DNA of 48,485 nucleotides from Candidatus Woesebacteria bacterium RIFCSPHIGHO2_01_FULL_39_32 (lineage in GTDB: Bacteria; Patescibacteriota; Microgenomatia; UBA8517): the NCBI GenBank assembly GCA_001792345.1, contig MGGJ01000001.1, positions 1-48,485 on the forward strand, given 5' to 3'. The first letter of the stretch is position 1, and each line of letters begins with the position of its first letter. Shown here one piece after another: positions 14,764-22,436 of this stretch. The notes under the pieces were generated by a model. The model was not told the origin of the DNA, did no database searches, and saw only the letters and a program-made list of their open reading frames with translations. Made by a program: the position numbers and the translations under genes.

Positions 14764-17241
14764 ATGGACGAAGAATCAAAGATAGAAAAAGTATACCGAC
14801 AAATCCCGGTTGTAGCTATTAGAGGCTCGGTTGTTTTTCCGCACACCGATGCAGTTCTTTCTTTCGGAAGAAAAAAGTCCGTTGCAGCAATAAATACTGC
14901 TTTCCAAGAAGATAGAGTTGTCGGTATTTTCACCCAAAAGGACGCGCGAATTCCTGATCCAGGTATCGAAGATCTTTTCAAAGTAGGAACAATTGCAACA
15001 ATTACCCAGATGATGTCTACGGAGGGGGAAATACACGCAGTTGTTCGCGGTCAAGCGCGAATAAACTTGGTTGATATTATTTCACACGAACCTCATCTTA
15101 TTGCCAAGATTGAGGAAATTCCCACAAAGTTGGAGGGGAGTACTGAGCAAATACAGGCTCTAGCTAACAAAATTTCGGAATTATTCAAAAAAGCAATTAA
15201 TCTTGGAAAACAGGCAGAAATTATGGCGGTAATGAAGCTTGTGTCAGGTAAAGTCGAACCAGAAGAACTGGCAGACCAGATCGCTTCACTTCTTGAAACC
15301 AAGACAAAAAATAAACAGGAGCTTCTGGAAATGGTTTCACTTAAAGCTAGGCTAGAAAAAGCTATGGAGCACTTGGCACATGAGGTGAATGTACTTGAGC
15401 TTGAAAAAACAATTTCATCCAAAACTCAAAAGCGCTTTGAAGATCAGATGAGAAAAGCAATGCTTCGTGAGAAGAAAAAGACAATCGAAGAAGAATTGGG
15501 CGAGATTGATGAGGGGGAATTGAGTACTGATGAACTCAAGGAATACAAAGAGAAAATAAAAGAGGCGGATATGCCGAAAGATGTGCGAGAAAAGGCAGAA
15601 AAGGAATTAAAAAGATTGATACAGCTTTCTCCTCATAATCCTGAAGGCGGATACATCAGGAATTATCTTGACTGGTTGACGGATATGCCTTGGAGTAAGG
15701 TTACCCCCAATGACGTTTCCATAACAAAAGCCGCAAAAATACTTGAGGATGATCATTATGGAATGAAAAAAGCAAAGGAGAGAATTTTGGAATATCTTGC
15801 GGTAATGCAGGTAAAGAAAAATCACCAAAAAGGAATCAAAAAAATTCTCAACAAAGTTCCCGACGAGGAAGAGACTAAAGAAATAGATTCACAGCCGACA
15901 ATTCTTTGTTTCATTGGACCTCCTGGAGTAGGTAAAACTTCTATTGGTAAATCTATAGCTCGTGCATTGGGTAGAAAATTTGTCCGCGTATCTCTGGGGG
16001 GAATTCGAGACGAGGCAGAAATTCGAGGTCATAGAAGGACATATGTTGGTGCACTCCCTGGCAGAATTATTCAAGGAATCAAAAATGCCGGAACCAAAAA
16101 CCCGGTTTTCATGCTCGATGAAATAGACAAGATTGGTATTGATTTTAGGGGTGATCCAAGTTCAGCACTCCTCGAAGCGCTAGACCCGGAACAAAATAAA
16201 GAATTTTCTGACCATTATCTCGAGGTTGCCTTTAATCTTTCTCAAGTAATGTTTATTTGTACCGGAAATGTTATTGAAAAAATTCCGGGCCCACTTCGTG
16301 ACAGAATGGAGGTAATAAGATTTCCTGGTTACACTCAAGATGAGAAATTCAACATCGCCAAGGAATTTTTATGGCCAAAACAATTAAGACTTCATGGTCT
16401 CGAAAAAGAAAAGATTAGTCTAAGTAAACTTGGGCTTAATGAAATCATAAACCGCTACACCAGAGAAGCAGGCGTAAGGGACTTGGAGCGTAATCTAGCG
16501 ATGATTTGCCGTAAAATTGCCAGGCTGGTCGCGGAAAAGAAGAAGTTTCCTAAAATTATTACACATAGCGATGTTAGGAAATTTCTTGGCCCCCAGAAAT
16601 TCAGTTCCCTGATTGCAGAGAAGGTCGACGAGGTTGGTATGTCAACCGGCCTTGCTGTTACTGCCGCAGGCGGGGAGATTTTATTTATTGAAGTAGCTCT
16701 TATGCCAGGAAAGGGTAAGTTGACATTAACCGGACAACTCGGCGAAGTCATGAAAGAGTCGGGAAAGGCGGCATTTACTTGGTCCAAAGCTCATTGGAAA
16801 GAGCTTGGATTAAGAGAAGAAATTCTTAATAATATTGACGTTCACATTCATGTACCTGAGGGAGCAGTTCCGAAAGACGGCCCATCCGCAGGAATTGCAA
16901 TGGCAACTGCACTGGTATCTGCCCTAACAGGTGTTCCCGTACATAGAAATGTCGGAATGACAGGCGAAGTAACCTTAAGAGGTCGCGTTTTGGAAATTGG
17001 AGGAGTTAAAGAAAAGGTTATTGCAGGTCATCGTGCAGGGTTAAAAACTATAATTTTGCCCAAGGATAATAAAAAAGATATGGAAGATATTCCCGATAAC
17101 GTTCAGAAAGATATTAAATTTGTCTTCACAAGCCGATTGGATGAAGTATTGAAAATCGCTTTGAAAAAATGGCCGGTCGTTGAAACGAAACAAAAGGATC
17201 GTGCGATTCCTCCAATTCCAACGTATATAGCTACTAGTTAA
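14764..17241 (+). CDS. lon: ATP-dependent protease Lon
   Basis: Cytosolic AAA+ serine protease that degrades misfolded and regulatory proteins. The N-terminal substrate domain (about 10-205) is followed by a coiled-coil helix region, the AAA+ module with Walker A 'GPPGVGKTS' near residue 386 and Walker B 'FMLDEIDK', and the protease domain with the catalytic Ser in 'DGPSAGIAMATAL' (about 706) and Lys in 'KEKVIAGHRAG' (about 750). The length of 825 residues is normal for LonA. The CIRCE-like operator predicts heat-shock control by HrcA. Confidence 0.97.
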   Translation: MDEESKIEKVYRQIPVVAIRGSVVFPHTDAVLSFGRKKSVAAINTAFQEDRVVGIFTQKDARIPDPGIEDLFKVGTIATITQMMSTEGEIHAVVRGQARINLVDIISHEPHLIAKIEEIPTKLEGSTEQIQALANKISELFKKAINLGKQAEIMAVMKLVSGKVEPEELADQIASLLETKTKNKQELLEMVSLKARLEKAMEHLAHEVNVLELEKTISSKTQKRFEDQMRKAMLREKKKTIEEELGEIDEGELSTDELKEYKEKIKEADMPKDVREKAEKELKRLIQLSPHNPEGGYIRNYLDWLTDMPWSKVTPNDVSITKAAKILEDDHYGMKKAKERILEYLAVMQVKKNHQKGIKKILNKVPDEEETKEIDSQPTILCFIGPPGVGKTSIGKSIARALGRKFVRVSLGGIRDEAEIRGHRRTYVGALPGRIIQGIKNAGTKNPVFMLDEIDKIGIDFRGDPSSALLEALDPEQNKEFSDHYLEVAFNLSQVMFICTGNVIEKIPGPLRDRMEVIRFPGYTQDEKFNIAKEFLWPKQLRLHGLEKEKISLSKLGLNEIINRYTREAGVRDLERNLAMICRKIARLVAEKKKFPKIITHSDVRKFLGPQKFSSLIAEKVDEVGMSTGLAVTAAGGEILFIEVALMPGKGKLTLTGQLGEVMKESGKAAFTWSKAHWKELGLREEILNNIDVHIHVPEGAVPKDGPSAGIAMATALVSALTGVPVHRNVGMTGEVTLRGRVLEIGGVKEKVIAGHRAGLKTIILPKDNKKDMEDIPDNVQKDIKFVFTSRLDEVLKIALKKWPVVETKQKDRAIPPIPTYIATS

Positions 17242-17261
17242 AACGAGTATAATTTTAGTTA

Positions 17262-18104
17262 ATGGTTTTAAACCACGAATACGGAAAAAATCTTGGTAAG
17301 TACGAAAAATAGGTAATAGAAGTATCGGAAGTTTTAAGAGGAATTTACTGGACTAAAAATAAACTTTTTTTGGGAGCAAAAGCTTTTTATTCCGACCCAA
17401 TAGATGATATTTATTGGACGCTAGTTGAACAATTCACTATCGATTCTAAGAGGGAAATAGAAAAATTAGTAAAAGAGGTTGAACCTTTCTTTAAAAAACA
17501 CAAAAAGCACTTTAGCTTTTATTTAACTCCTTATGACAGGAGAAGAAATGTTGATAAATATTTAAAAGAACTCGGGTATAAAATTACTGCAAAAGATAAC
17601 TTCATGTTTTTAGAAAAAGGACATTTGAAAAGAAGAGATTTAAGTTTACAATCAGGTGTTACTTTAAAGGAAATAAAAACAGATAAAGATAACGAGATAT
17701 ACATTGATTGTTATACCAGAGCCTATACCTCTAATCCGGAAGATGCATATTTTAATTTTGGAGCAGAAGGAGTTTACGAAGGCATCTATAGAAAAACTTG
17801 GAAAGATCATTCACTGAGAAAAAAAATGAGAAAATTTGTAGGGTTTTATAAAGGTAAGCCTGCAAGCTGCGGAGCAATATATTTTGGCAACAAGTTGGGC
17901 TATATTGCTGAAGTTGGAACAGATAATGAATTTAGAAGGAAGGGTTTAGCTCGGGCCGTTTCTCTAGTATGCATTAATGCGGGGATTGATGAAGGTTGTA
18001 GCGTTATCTTATTAGGAACAGAAAAAGATACTCCAGCCGAAAAGCTTTACCAAAGTTTAGGATTTGTCTCGAAAACAGTTTTTTGGGGGATGTCTCGAGT
18101 ATGA
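17262..18104 (+). CDS. GNAT-family acetyltransferase with in-frame TAG at codon 17
   Basis: The C-terminal part is a GNAT domain with the acetyl-CoA loop 'VGTDNEFRRKGLARAVSLV' and the end strand 'AEKLYQSLGFVSKT'. The ORF track starts at TTG 17370, but the same frame extends upstream to ATG 17262 (MVLNHEYGKNLGKYEK), interrupted only by one TAG at 17310-17312. A TATAAT box lies just before ATG 17262, and the sequence between the TAG and 17370 reads as normal protein (VIEVSEVLRGIYWTKNKLF). So the original gene probably began at 17262 and now has a nonsense codon. Translation may restart at 17370, giving a domain-complete 244-residue protein. The substrate is unknown. Confidence 0.7.
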
Positions 18105-18165
18105 AGTGAAATTTTAACCGCCAAATCATTGTTTTTAAGCTTCAATTCACATAAAATAGCGTTAA

Positions 18166-18238
18166 GGCCCTGTCATCTAGTGGACTAGGATACTGGGTTC
18201 TCATCCCAGACACTGGGGTTCGAATCCCCACAGGGTCA
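18166..18238 (+). tRNA. tRNA-Glu (anticodon CUC)
   Basis: Full cloverleaf: acceptor GGCCCTG/CAGGGTC with one G-U pair, D arm ATCTAGTGGACTAGGAT, anticodon stem CTGGG/CCCAG with loop TTCTCAT (anticodon CTC), T arm TGGGG-TTCGAAT-CCCCA. CCA is not encoded. The 3' end overlaps by 3 bases the end of the convergent membrane protein gene. Confidence 0.93.
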
Positions 18239-19270
18239 CTCAGCTGGTAAAGATACTTCAACTCTCTCTTTTTTTGTTAGTAAGCTTTCTTGATAAATGA
18301 GGTATTGAAGGACTGATAGAATTACGAGGTTTAGAAGTAAACCAAAGATTGCCGATAGCTCCTGTTCCAGAAACCGAAAAAATTGAGTGAGTAGGATTGA
18401 AACGAGAATTGCATATTTGAAAAGCTCGTACGCATTTCTTCTGGAGCGGTGGTATCGAAGAATATAGACTCCTGCAAGAACTAAAATTCCTGAAAATAAA
18501 GAGAAGATAAGCTGTCCCCATTCTGAAAAAGTTTGTGCAGCACTGAAATTGAAAAGAGCGTTAAGTACATTGACCACCGATATGATGACAAAAAAAGTAA
18601 TAATAAGTTTTATGAACTTGGGGTAGTGAATAAGACTTACGTATCGAGTTTTGACATAGTCTCTTATTTTGTGGAATAAGTTTTTTTTAGCGACGGAGCG
18701 GGTCTTAACTTCTCTTAAAGCCTCTGTTAGCATTTTTACTACTGGATTATCTGGATCACTCTGTTTCAAAAAGTAAAGTGCCCTTTCCTTTTCGTGCACA
18801 TCCAAGTCGTGCATGATTATTTGCTTTGTCATATCAAGCGCGTTAATTGCATACTCTTGTTTATTAGGTCTGAAGTATTTCTCTATAACCCTCGCACCAA
18901 GGAAAAGTAATACAAAGACAACATATATAATTCCGATTGTGGGCTGATAGAAGTAGTTATTGTCCTTAGTTATAAACTTCCCAAGCTCGTCTATGAAAGT
19001 GCCGAATCCTATGCCTCCCAAGATAGACGCAATATATTTCGTTTCTTTATTCAAAAATACCAAAAGTCCAATGACGGCAACCATCATCAAAAATCCTCCC
19101 CATAACATGTGAGCAATGTGGAAGTTTTCTCCCCCCAGAATCGGGAAACCAGTGATTTGAAGGAATAAACGAATTACAAGAATAGAGGCTATAGCCGAAA
19201 CTAAAAAGTTTTCAACTAGATCGCCAGAATCTATGTCTCTTGGGAAGTAGTGGAAGTTAAACTTCCTCAT
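18236..19270 (-). CDS. polytopic membrane protein, unknown function
   Basis: About 344 residues with eight or so hydrophobic helices in two groups (about 25-150 and 225-330), separated by a soluble helical segment (about 155-220) rich in charged residues ('DLDVHEKERALYFLKQSDPDNPVV'). 'GGIGFGTFIDELGKFIT' in the first group puts acidic and basic residues next to Gly-rich helix, which may be functional. I recognise no family. The start is ATG 19270 or 19276; a CATAAT -10 box favours 19270. Upstream lie a 12-base palindrome GCATAATTATGC and two copies of ATTGTGATGC 25 bases apart, possible regulator sites. Confidence 0.6.
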   Translation of the reverse strand: MRKFNFHYFPRDIDSGDLVENFLVSAIASILVIRLFLQITGFPILGGENFHIAHMLWGGFLMMVAVIGLLVFLNKETKYIASILGGIGFGTFIDELGKFITKDNNYFYQPTIGIIYVVFVLLFLGARVIEKYFRPNKQEYAINALDMTKQIIMHDLDVHEKERALYFLKQSDPDNPVVKMLTEALREVKTRSVAKKNLFHKIRDYVKTRYVSLIHYPKFIKLIITFFVIISVVNVLNALFNFSAAQTFSEWGQLIFSLFSGILVLAGVYILRYHRSRRNAYELFKYAILVSILLTQFFRFLEQELSAIFGLLLNLVILSVLQYLIYQESLLTKKERVEVSLPAE

Positions 19271-19360
19271 GAGCATAATTATGCATCAAAATTGTGATGC
19301 TAGCTACTTAATCAGATTGTGATGCGATTGAAAGAGGCAATCTTTTGGTAAAATTATTGC

Positions 19361-19389
19361 TTGACAAACTCTCTTTTTCGCTATACAAT
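19361..19389 (+). promoter_or_regulatory. greA promoter
   Basis: TTGACA (19361-19366), 17 bases, TACAAT (19384-19389). Transcription should start near 19396, leaving a leader of about 144 bases before greA, unusually long for this window. Confidence 0.75.
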
Positions 19390-19395
19390 TTCCCA

Positions 19396-19539
19396 GTACC
19401 AAAATGTTATCGACCCCCTCTCTTATTTCTTTTACCCAGGGTATTAATTACTGCGGGTAAGTTGTGGGAGCCTATTAGATTTTTTTTAAAAACTCCTACA
19501 AGTTCGAAAGAAAAGAGGGTGTTTTTTTTGATTAAAACC
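19396..19539 (+). promoter_or_regulatory. long greA leader with possible attenuator
   Basis: The leader contains CCCTCT-c-TT-a-TTTC and its partner GAAA-g-AA-a-AGAGGG (12 pairs, two mismatches) followed by TG and a run of eight T, which would form a terminator-like structure around an 80-base loop. Smaller alternatives such as TACCC-A-GGGTA and TTACCC/GGGTAA compete with it. The ORF track reads this leader as a coding extension, but the GreA family starts at 19540. Confidence 0.35.
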
Positions 19540-20007
19540 ATGAACGGGAACAGTAAAATTCAACTTACAAACGAGGGGATGCAGTCTTTGAAAGGTGAGC
19601 TTGACGAATTGGTTAACGTAAAAAGACCAAAAGCAGTCGAGCGACTTTCTAATGCTCGAAATCAAGGTGATCTTATGGAGAATAGCGACTATCATAACGC
19701 TAAAGACGAACTTGAGTTTTTGGATGGCAGGATTTCTGAACTTGATGATGTTTTGAAAAATGCCGAAGTAGTTCACGCCGGTTCAAACGGTAGCGGTATC
19801 TCCGTGGGAACAAAAGTAACCCTGAAAGTAAACGGCAAAGAGCATGTTTACCATATTGTCGGCGAATGGGAGGCAGATCCTACCCAGAAAAAAATCTCGC
19901 ACACATCTCCCCTAGGTCAAGCGTTAATTGGGAAAAACGTTGGTGAAAAGGTTGAGGTTGAAGCACCAGTTGGTAAAATATTATACGAGATTCTTGAAAT
20001 TCATTAA
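19540..20007 (+). CDS. greA: transcription elongation factor GreA
   Basis: Rescues backtracked RNA polymerase by stimulating transcript cleavage. The N-terminal coiled coil (about 1-75) carries 'DLMENSDYHNAKDELEFLDGRI', whose tip acidic residues enter the polymerase channel, and the C-terminal domain is FKBP-like ('SPLGQALIGKNVGEKVEV'). At 155 residues from ATG 19540 it has the family's usual length; the 65 upstream codons in the ORF track are leader RNA. The promoter of the Lys leader peptide begins inside the last codons. Confidence 0.95.
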   Translation: MNGNSKIQLTNEGMQSLKGELDELVNVKRPKAVERLSNARNQGDLMENSDYHNAKDELEFLDGRISELDDVLKNAEVVHAGSNGSGISVGTKVTLKVNGKEHVYHIVGEWEADPTQKKISHTSPLGQALIGKNVGEKVEVEAPVGKILYEILEIH

Positions 20008-20022
20008 AAACTACGATATTAT
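19994..20022 (+). promoter_or_regulatory. promoter of the tRNA-Lys attenuator
   Basis: TTGAAA (19994-19999), 17 bases, TATTAT (20017-20022). The predicted start near 20029 is about 4 bases before the leader peptide ATG, so the leader peptide is translated from an almost leaderless transcript. Confidence 0.65.
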
Positions 20023-20032
20023 AACCGTATTC

Positions 20033-20080
20033 ATGAGAAATTTATTAAATATTATTTCTAAGAAGACAGCAGCTTCCTAA
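20033..20080 (+). CDS. leader peptide MRNLLNIISKKTAAS of a Lys-responsive attenuator
   Basis: A 15-codon frame with AAG AAG at codons 10-11, followed by segments of RNA that can pair in alternative ways (see the attenuator entry). The leader at 25211 has exactly the same length and the same SKK at positions 9-11 and Ser at 15. The two otherwise differ, which suggests that the Lys codons and the distance to the stop are what matters. The downstream gene is tRNA-Lys. Confidence 0.6.
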   Translation: MRNLLNIISKKTAAS

Positions 20081-20127
20081 GGAGGTTGTCGTTCTTTTTA
20101 TTGGTAACCTCCGAAAGGAGGTTTTTT
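20069..20127 (+). promoter_or_regulatory. trp-style transcription attenuator before tRNA-Lys
   Basis: Four segments: 1 = GCAGCTTCC (20069-20077), 2 = GGAGGTTGTC (20081-20090), 3 = GGTAACCTCC (20103-20112), 4 = GGAGGTT (20117-20123). 1:2 pairs with the stop codon TAA in the loop; 2:3 forms ten continuous pairs including two G-U (antiterminator); 3:4 forms the terminator. A ribosome stalled at AAG AAG would cover segment 1 and favour 2:3; one at the stop codon would cover segment 2 and favour 3:4. Confidence 0.6.
20106..20127 (+). terminator. intrinsic terminator (segment 3:4) just before tRNA-Lys
   Basis: AACCTCC-GAAA-GGAGGTT followed by a T run, a perfect 7-bp stem with a GNRA loop. It lies 3 bases before the tRNA, so it must be read through for the tRNA to be made from the upstream promoter. 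Confidence 0.85.
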
Positions 20128-20129
20128 GT

Positions 20130-20201
20130 TGGCTGGTAGCTTAATGGTAAAGCCCCCTCCTTTTAAGAGGGAGACTGCAGGTTCGATTCCTGCCCAGCCA
20201 A
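20130..20201 (+). tRNA. tRNA-Lys (anticodon UUU)
   Basis: Full cloverleaf: acceptor TGGCTGG/CCAGCCA, D arm GCTTAATGGTAAAGC, anticodon stem CCCTC/GAGGG with loop CTTTTAA (anticodon TTT), T arm GCAGG-TTCGATT-CCTGC, discriminator A. CCA is not encoded. UUU reads both Lys codons. It lies directly after the attenuator terminator. Confidence 0.92.
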
Positions 20202-20210
20202 CAGAGGCTT

Positions 20211-21374
20211 ATGAGTTGTCAAAATAAAATAAAAAAATATATTAAAGAAAATCAAAGTACCATCTTTTCTATCTATGGAGGTGAAACCTATGATAAAAAC
20301 GAATTAAAAAGCCGTTTTGAGATAATCGAACAGTATGATTTTGTTGGATATTTGGAGGATATAAAAGAAAAAGCAGACAGAGCTTTTTCAAAAACATACA
20401 CGAGATCAGAAAAGGTTGCCGAGAACATTATTTCAATAGTTACATCCAATAAGTATTCGCGAAGTGGCGATTACGAGCTTAGTGATAAGAAAAAGTTGGA
20501 GGAGATTATCCAGAAAAAAATTATTAATACCGTTCGCAAAAATCATCGTCTGGGTTTTGTTATACCCGGATTTACTACAAAGGCTTTTAATGTCCTAAGA
20601 GTAGAATCCAGGAGGCTTCCTGATTTGGCAGAATTTGCATCACTTATCAGACTTTACGAGATTTGCTATCAACTTGGGAAAGTTTATCCACATGGGGCAG
20701 AGTTTGTAGTTGTGACAGATGGTTTAGCCTATTCCAAAATTTTCGGAGAAGATCCGTATTTTGCTATTGCACATCGGCAAACTTTGGAAGAATGGACAAG
20801 GAGAGTCGGGATAGAATCGACAATAAGAATAGTTGATCTGACCACACTCTTACCCAAAAATTTCAACGAAGAATATTCTAAAACTTCTAAAGCTCTTTCC
20901 GATGAGTGGTCGAGGATTAAAAACCTTGAAGAATTGACAGATTTTGTTGCCAACACCAAAAATCTTGTTAATTACGAATCAGAAATCGTAGAAGATATGC
21001 GACTTTTTTATCAGTTTCAAGATAACCACGGTGATAGGGAATTAAATAGAGATTTAATAGAACATAAAGTCGTTAATAAAGCGATTCATTCTACTTTCAA
21101 ATACGAAGCATTTTTGCGAACGATGTATAGACTAAATGTAATTGACCATGAATTTAAGGATCATATAAGATGCACAGGTAGGCCTAAGCCGGGACAACTT
21201 GGAATTCATATGATTCACGAGAAATCTTATAACTTTCCTTGGAATGGTGTTGGAGTTTTACGAAAAGATGGACGTATCGATGTATATCCTGAGTATAAAG
21301 TGAAGTATTCTGATAAATTTATCCCGATTTTTATCAAAGGGGACCATTCAGCCTTTTATTACAAAGAAAGATGA
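20211..21374 (+). CDS. PvcA/DIT1-like isonitrile synthase family protein
   Basis: A 387-residue protein of the pyoverdine/dityrosine biosynthesis (PvcA, DIT1) family, whose characterised members convert the amino group of Tyr or Trp to an isonitrile using ribulose-5-phosphate. Matching segments are 'VIPGFTTKAFNVLRVESRRLPDLAEFASLIRL' (family: PFKSPN...PD-AE), 'YPHGAEFVVVTDGLAYSKIFG' (PGA-v-I-SDG) and 'IHMIHEKSYNFPWNGVGVL' (PWHGV). The catalytic Lys of the family's PFKSPN is at the aligned 'TTK'. The substrate cannot be read from sequence. It follows tRNA-Lys by 9 bases and precedes an M20 peptidase by 3, so it would be in the attenuated transcript. Confidence 0.7.
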   Translation: MSCQNKIKKYIKENQSTIFSIYGGETYDKNELKSRFEIIEQYDFVGYLEDIKEKADRAFSKTYTRSEKVAENIISIVTSNKYSRSGDYELSDKKKLEEIIQKKIINTVRKNHRLGFVIPGFTTKAFNVLRVESRRLPDLAEFASLIRLYEICYQLGKVYPHGAEFVVVTDGLAYSKIFGEDPYFAIAHRQTLEEWTRRVGIESTIRIVDLTTLLPKNFNEEYSKTSKALSDEWSRIKNLEELTDFVANTKNLVNYESEIVEDMRLFYQFQDNHGDRELNRDLIEHKVVNKAIHSTFKYEAFLRTMYRLNVIDHEFKDHIRCTGRPKPGQLGIHMIHEKSYNFPWNGVGVLRKDGRIDVYPEYKVKYSDKFIPIFIKGDHSAFYYKER

Positions 21375-21377
21375 ATT

Positions 21378-22436
21378 ATGCGCGATAGATTAATACAAAC
21401 ATTTTATAATTTAGTAAAAATTGATAGTCCGTCGGGAGGGGAAGAGGAGATTATAAAATTTGTGGTTAAGAAGTTAACCGACGCTGGGTGTAAAGTTTAT
21501 GTTGATTCAGCGGGAAATGTTTTGGCAAGATGTAAAGGACTGGGCGAGCCTGTTCTTTTATCCGCCCACCTTGACACCGTTGAACCCGGACGAAATATCA
21601 AACCAAAAATAAAAAACAATTCTTTAGTTAGTGATGATACCACAATTCTCGGAGCCGACAATAAAGTAGCTGTTGCTTCAATACTTGACTCTCTTATTAC
21701 TGTCCCTGCCAATAAAAGACGGTCATTAGAAATTATTTTAAGTGTTCGGGAAGAAACCGACGGAGGAATTAACCATGTTGATTTTTCCGAATTAAAAAGT
21801 AAAGAAGGTTTGGTTGCCGATTCGGGCGAGCCAATTGGGACAGTTATTCTTGCTTCACCTTGGATAGAGGATTTCGAGATCGGTGTTTTTGGCGAAGCAG
21901 CTCACACTAGCACTCCGGAAGAAGGTATTAATGCAATATCGGTTGCTGCAAATGCGATAAGTAATCTAAAGTGGGGAAAAATTAACGAGGTCACAACTAC
22001 TAATATTGGGATAATAAACGGCGGATATGTAACAAACACAGTTCCCCCTTTGGTTGAAATAAAAGGTGAAATCCGTTCTTTTTCACAAGAAAGTTTTAAG
22101 AATGCTAAAAGTAAAATTGACAAGGTCTTTCAAAGTGAGGCAAAAATACTTGGAGCAAAGGCCAGCTTAAACCATTTGTTTTATTGCAAAGGATATCAGA
22201 TACCGAAGGATTCTGAGATTGTACAAAAACTAGCGGGAATATATGGAAAACTTAAAATTACTCCCCGCCTTGTATCTTCGTTCGGTGGGAGCGACGCGAA
22301 TGTTTTAAGAGCTAATGGAATTAATGCGATCAATATCGGCGACGGAGTGGAAAATCCGCATACAGTTGAAGAAAGAGTTTCAGTTAAAAGTTTAGTTCAA
22401 TTGCGGGATATTATTTGCGAATATATTTCTAGTTAG
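21378..22436 (+). CDS. M20-family metallopeptidase (PepT-like)
   Basis: A 352-residue cytosolic zinc peptidase or deacylase. 'VLLSAHLDTVEPG' gives the first His and Asp ligands, 'LGADNKVAVASILDSL' the bridging Asp, and 'VREETDGGINHVDF' the catalytic Glu-Glu. 'FGEAAHTSTPEEGINAISVAANAI' is the dimerisation domain His. 'FGGSDANVLRANGINAINIGDGVENPHTVEE' holds the last His. It lies 3 bases after the PvcA-like gene, in the same direction, so the two enzymes may act in one pathway or share regulation only. Confidence 0.9.
   Translation: MRDRLIQTFYNLVKIDSPSGGEEEIIKFVVKKLTDAGCKVYVDSAGNVLARCKGLGEPVLLSAHLDTVEPGRNIKPKIKNNSLVSDDTTILGADNKVAVASILDSLITVPANKRRSLEIILSVREETDGGINHVDFSELKSKEGLVADSGEPIGTVILASPWIEDFEIGVFGEAAHTSTPEEGINAISVAANAISNLKWGKINEVTTTNIGIINGGYVTNTVPPLVEIKGEIRSFSQESFKNAKSKIDKVFQSEAKILGAKASLNHLFYCKGYQIPKDSEIVQKLAGIYGKLKITPRLVSSFGGSDANVLRANGINAINIGDGVENPHTVEERVSVKSLVQLRDIICEYISS

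Noticed and set aside
17310-17312. TAG as a recoded sense codon in the GNAT gene
   Set aside because: TAG ends several other genes in this window (gnd, the 4755 thioredoxin, the L,D-transpeptidase) at positions where the families normally end, so it acts as a stop here.
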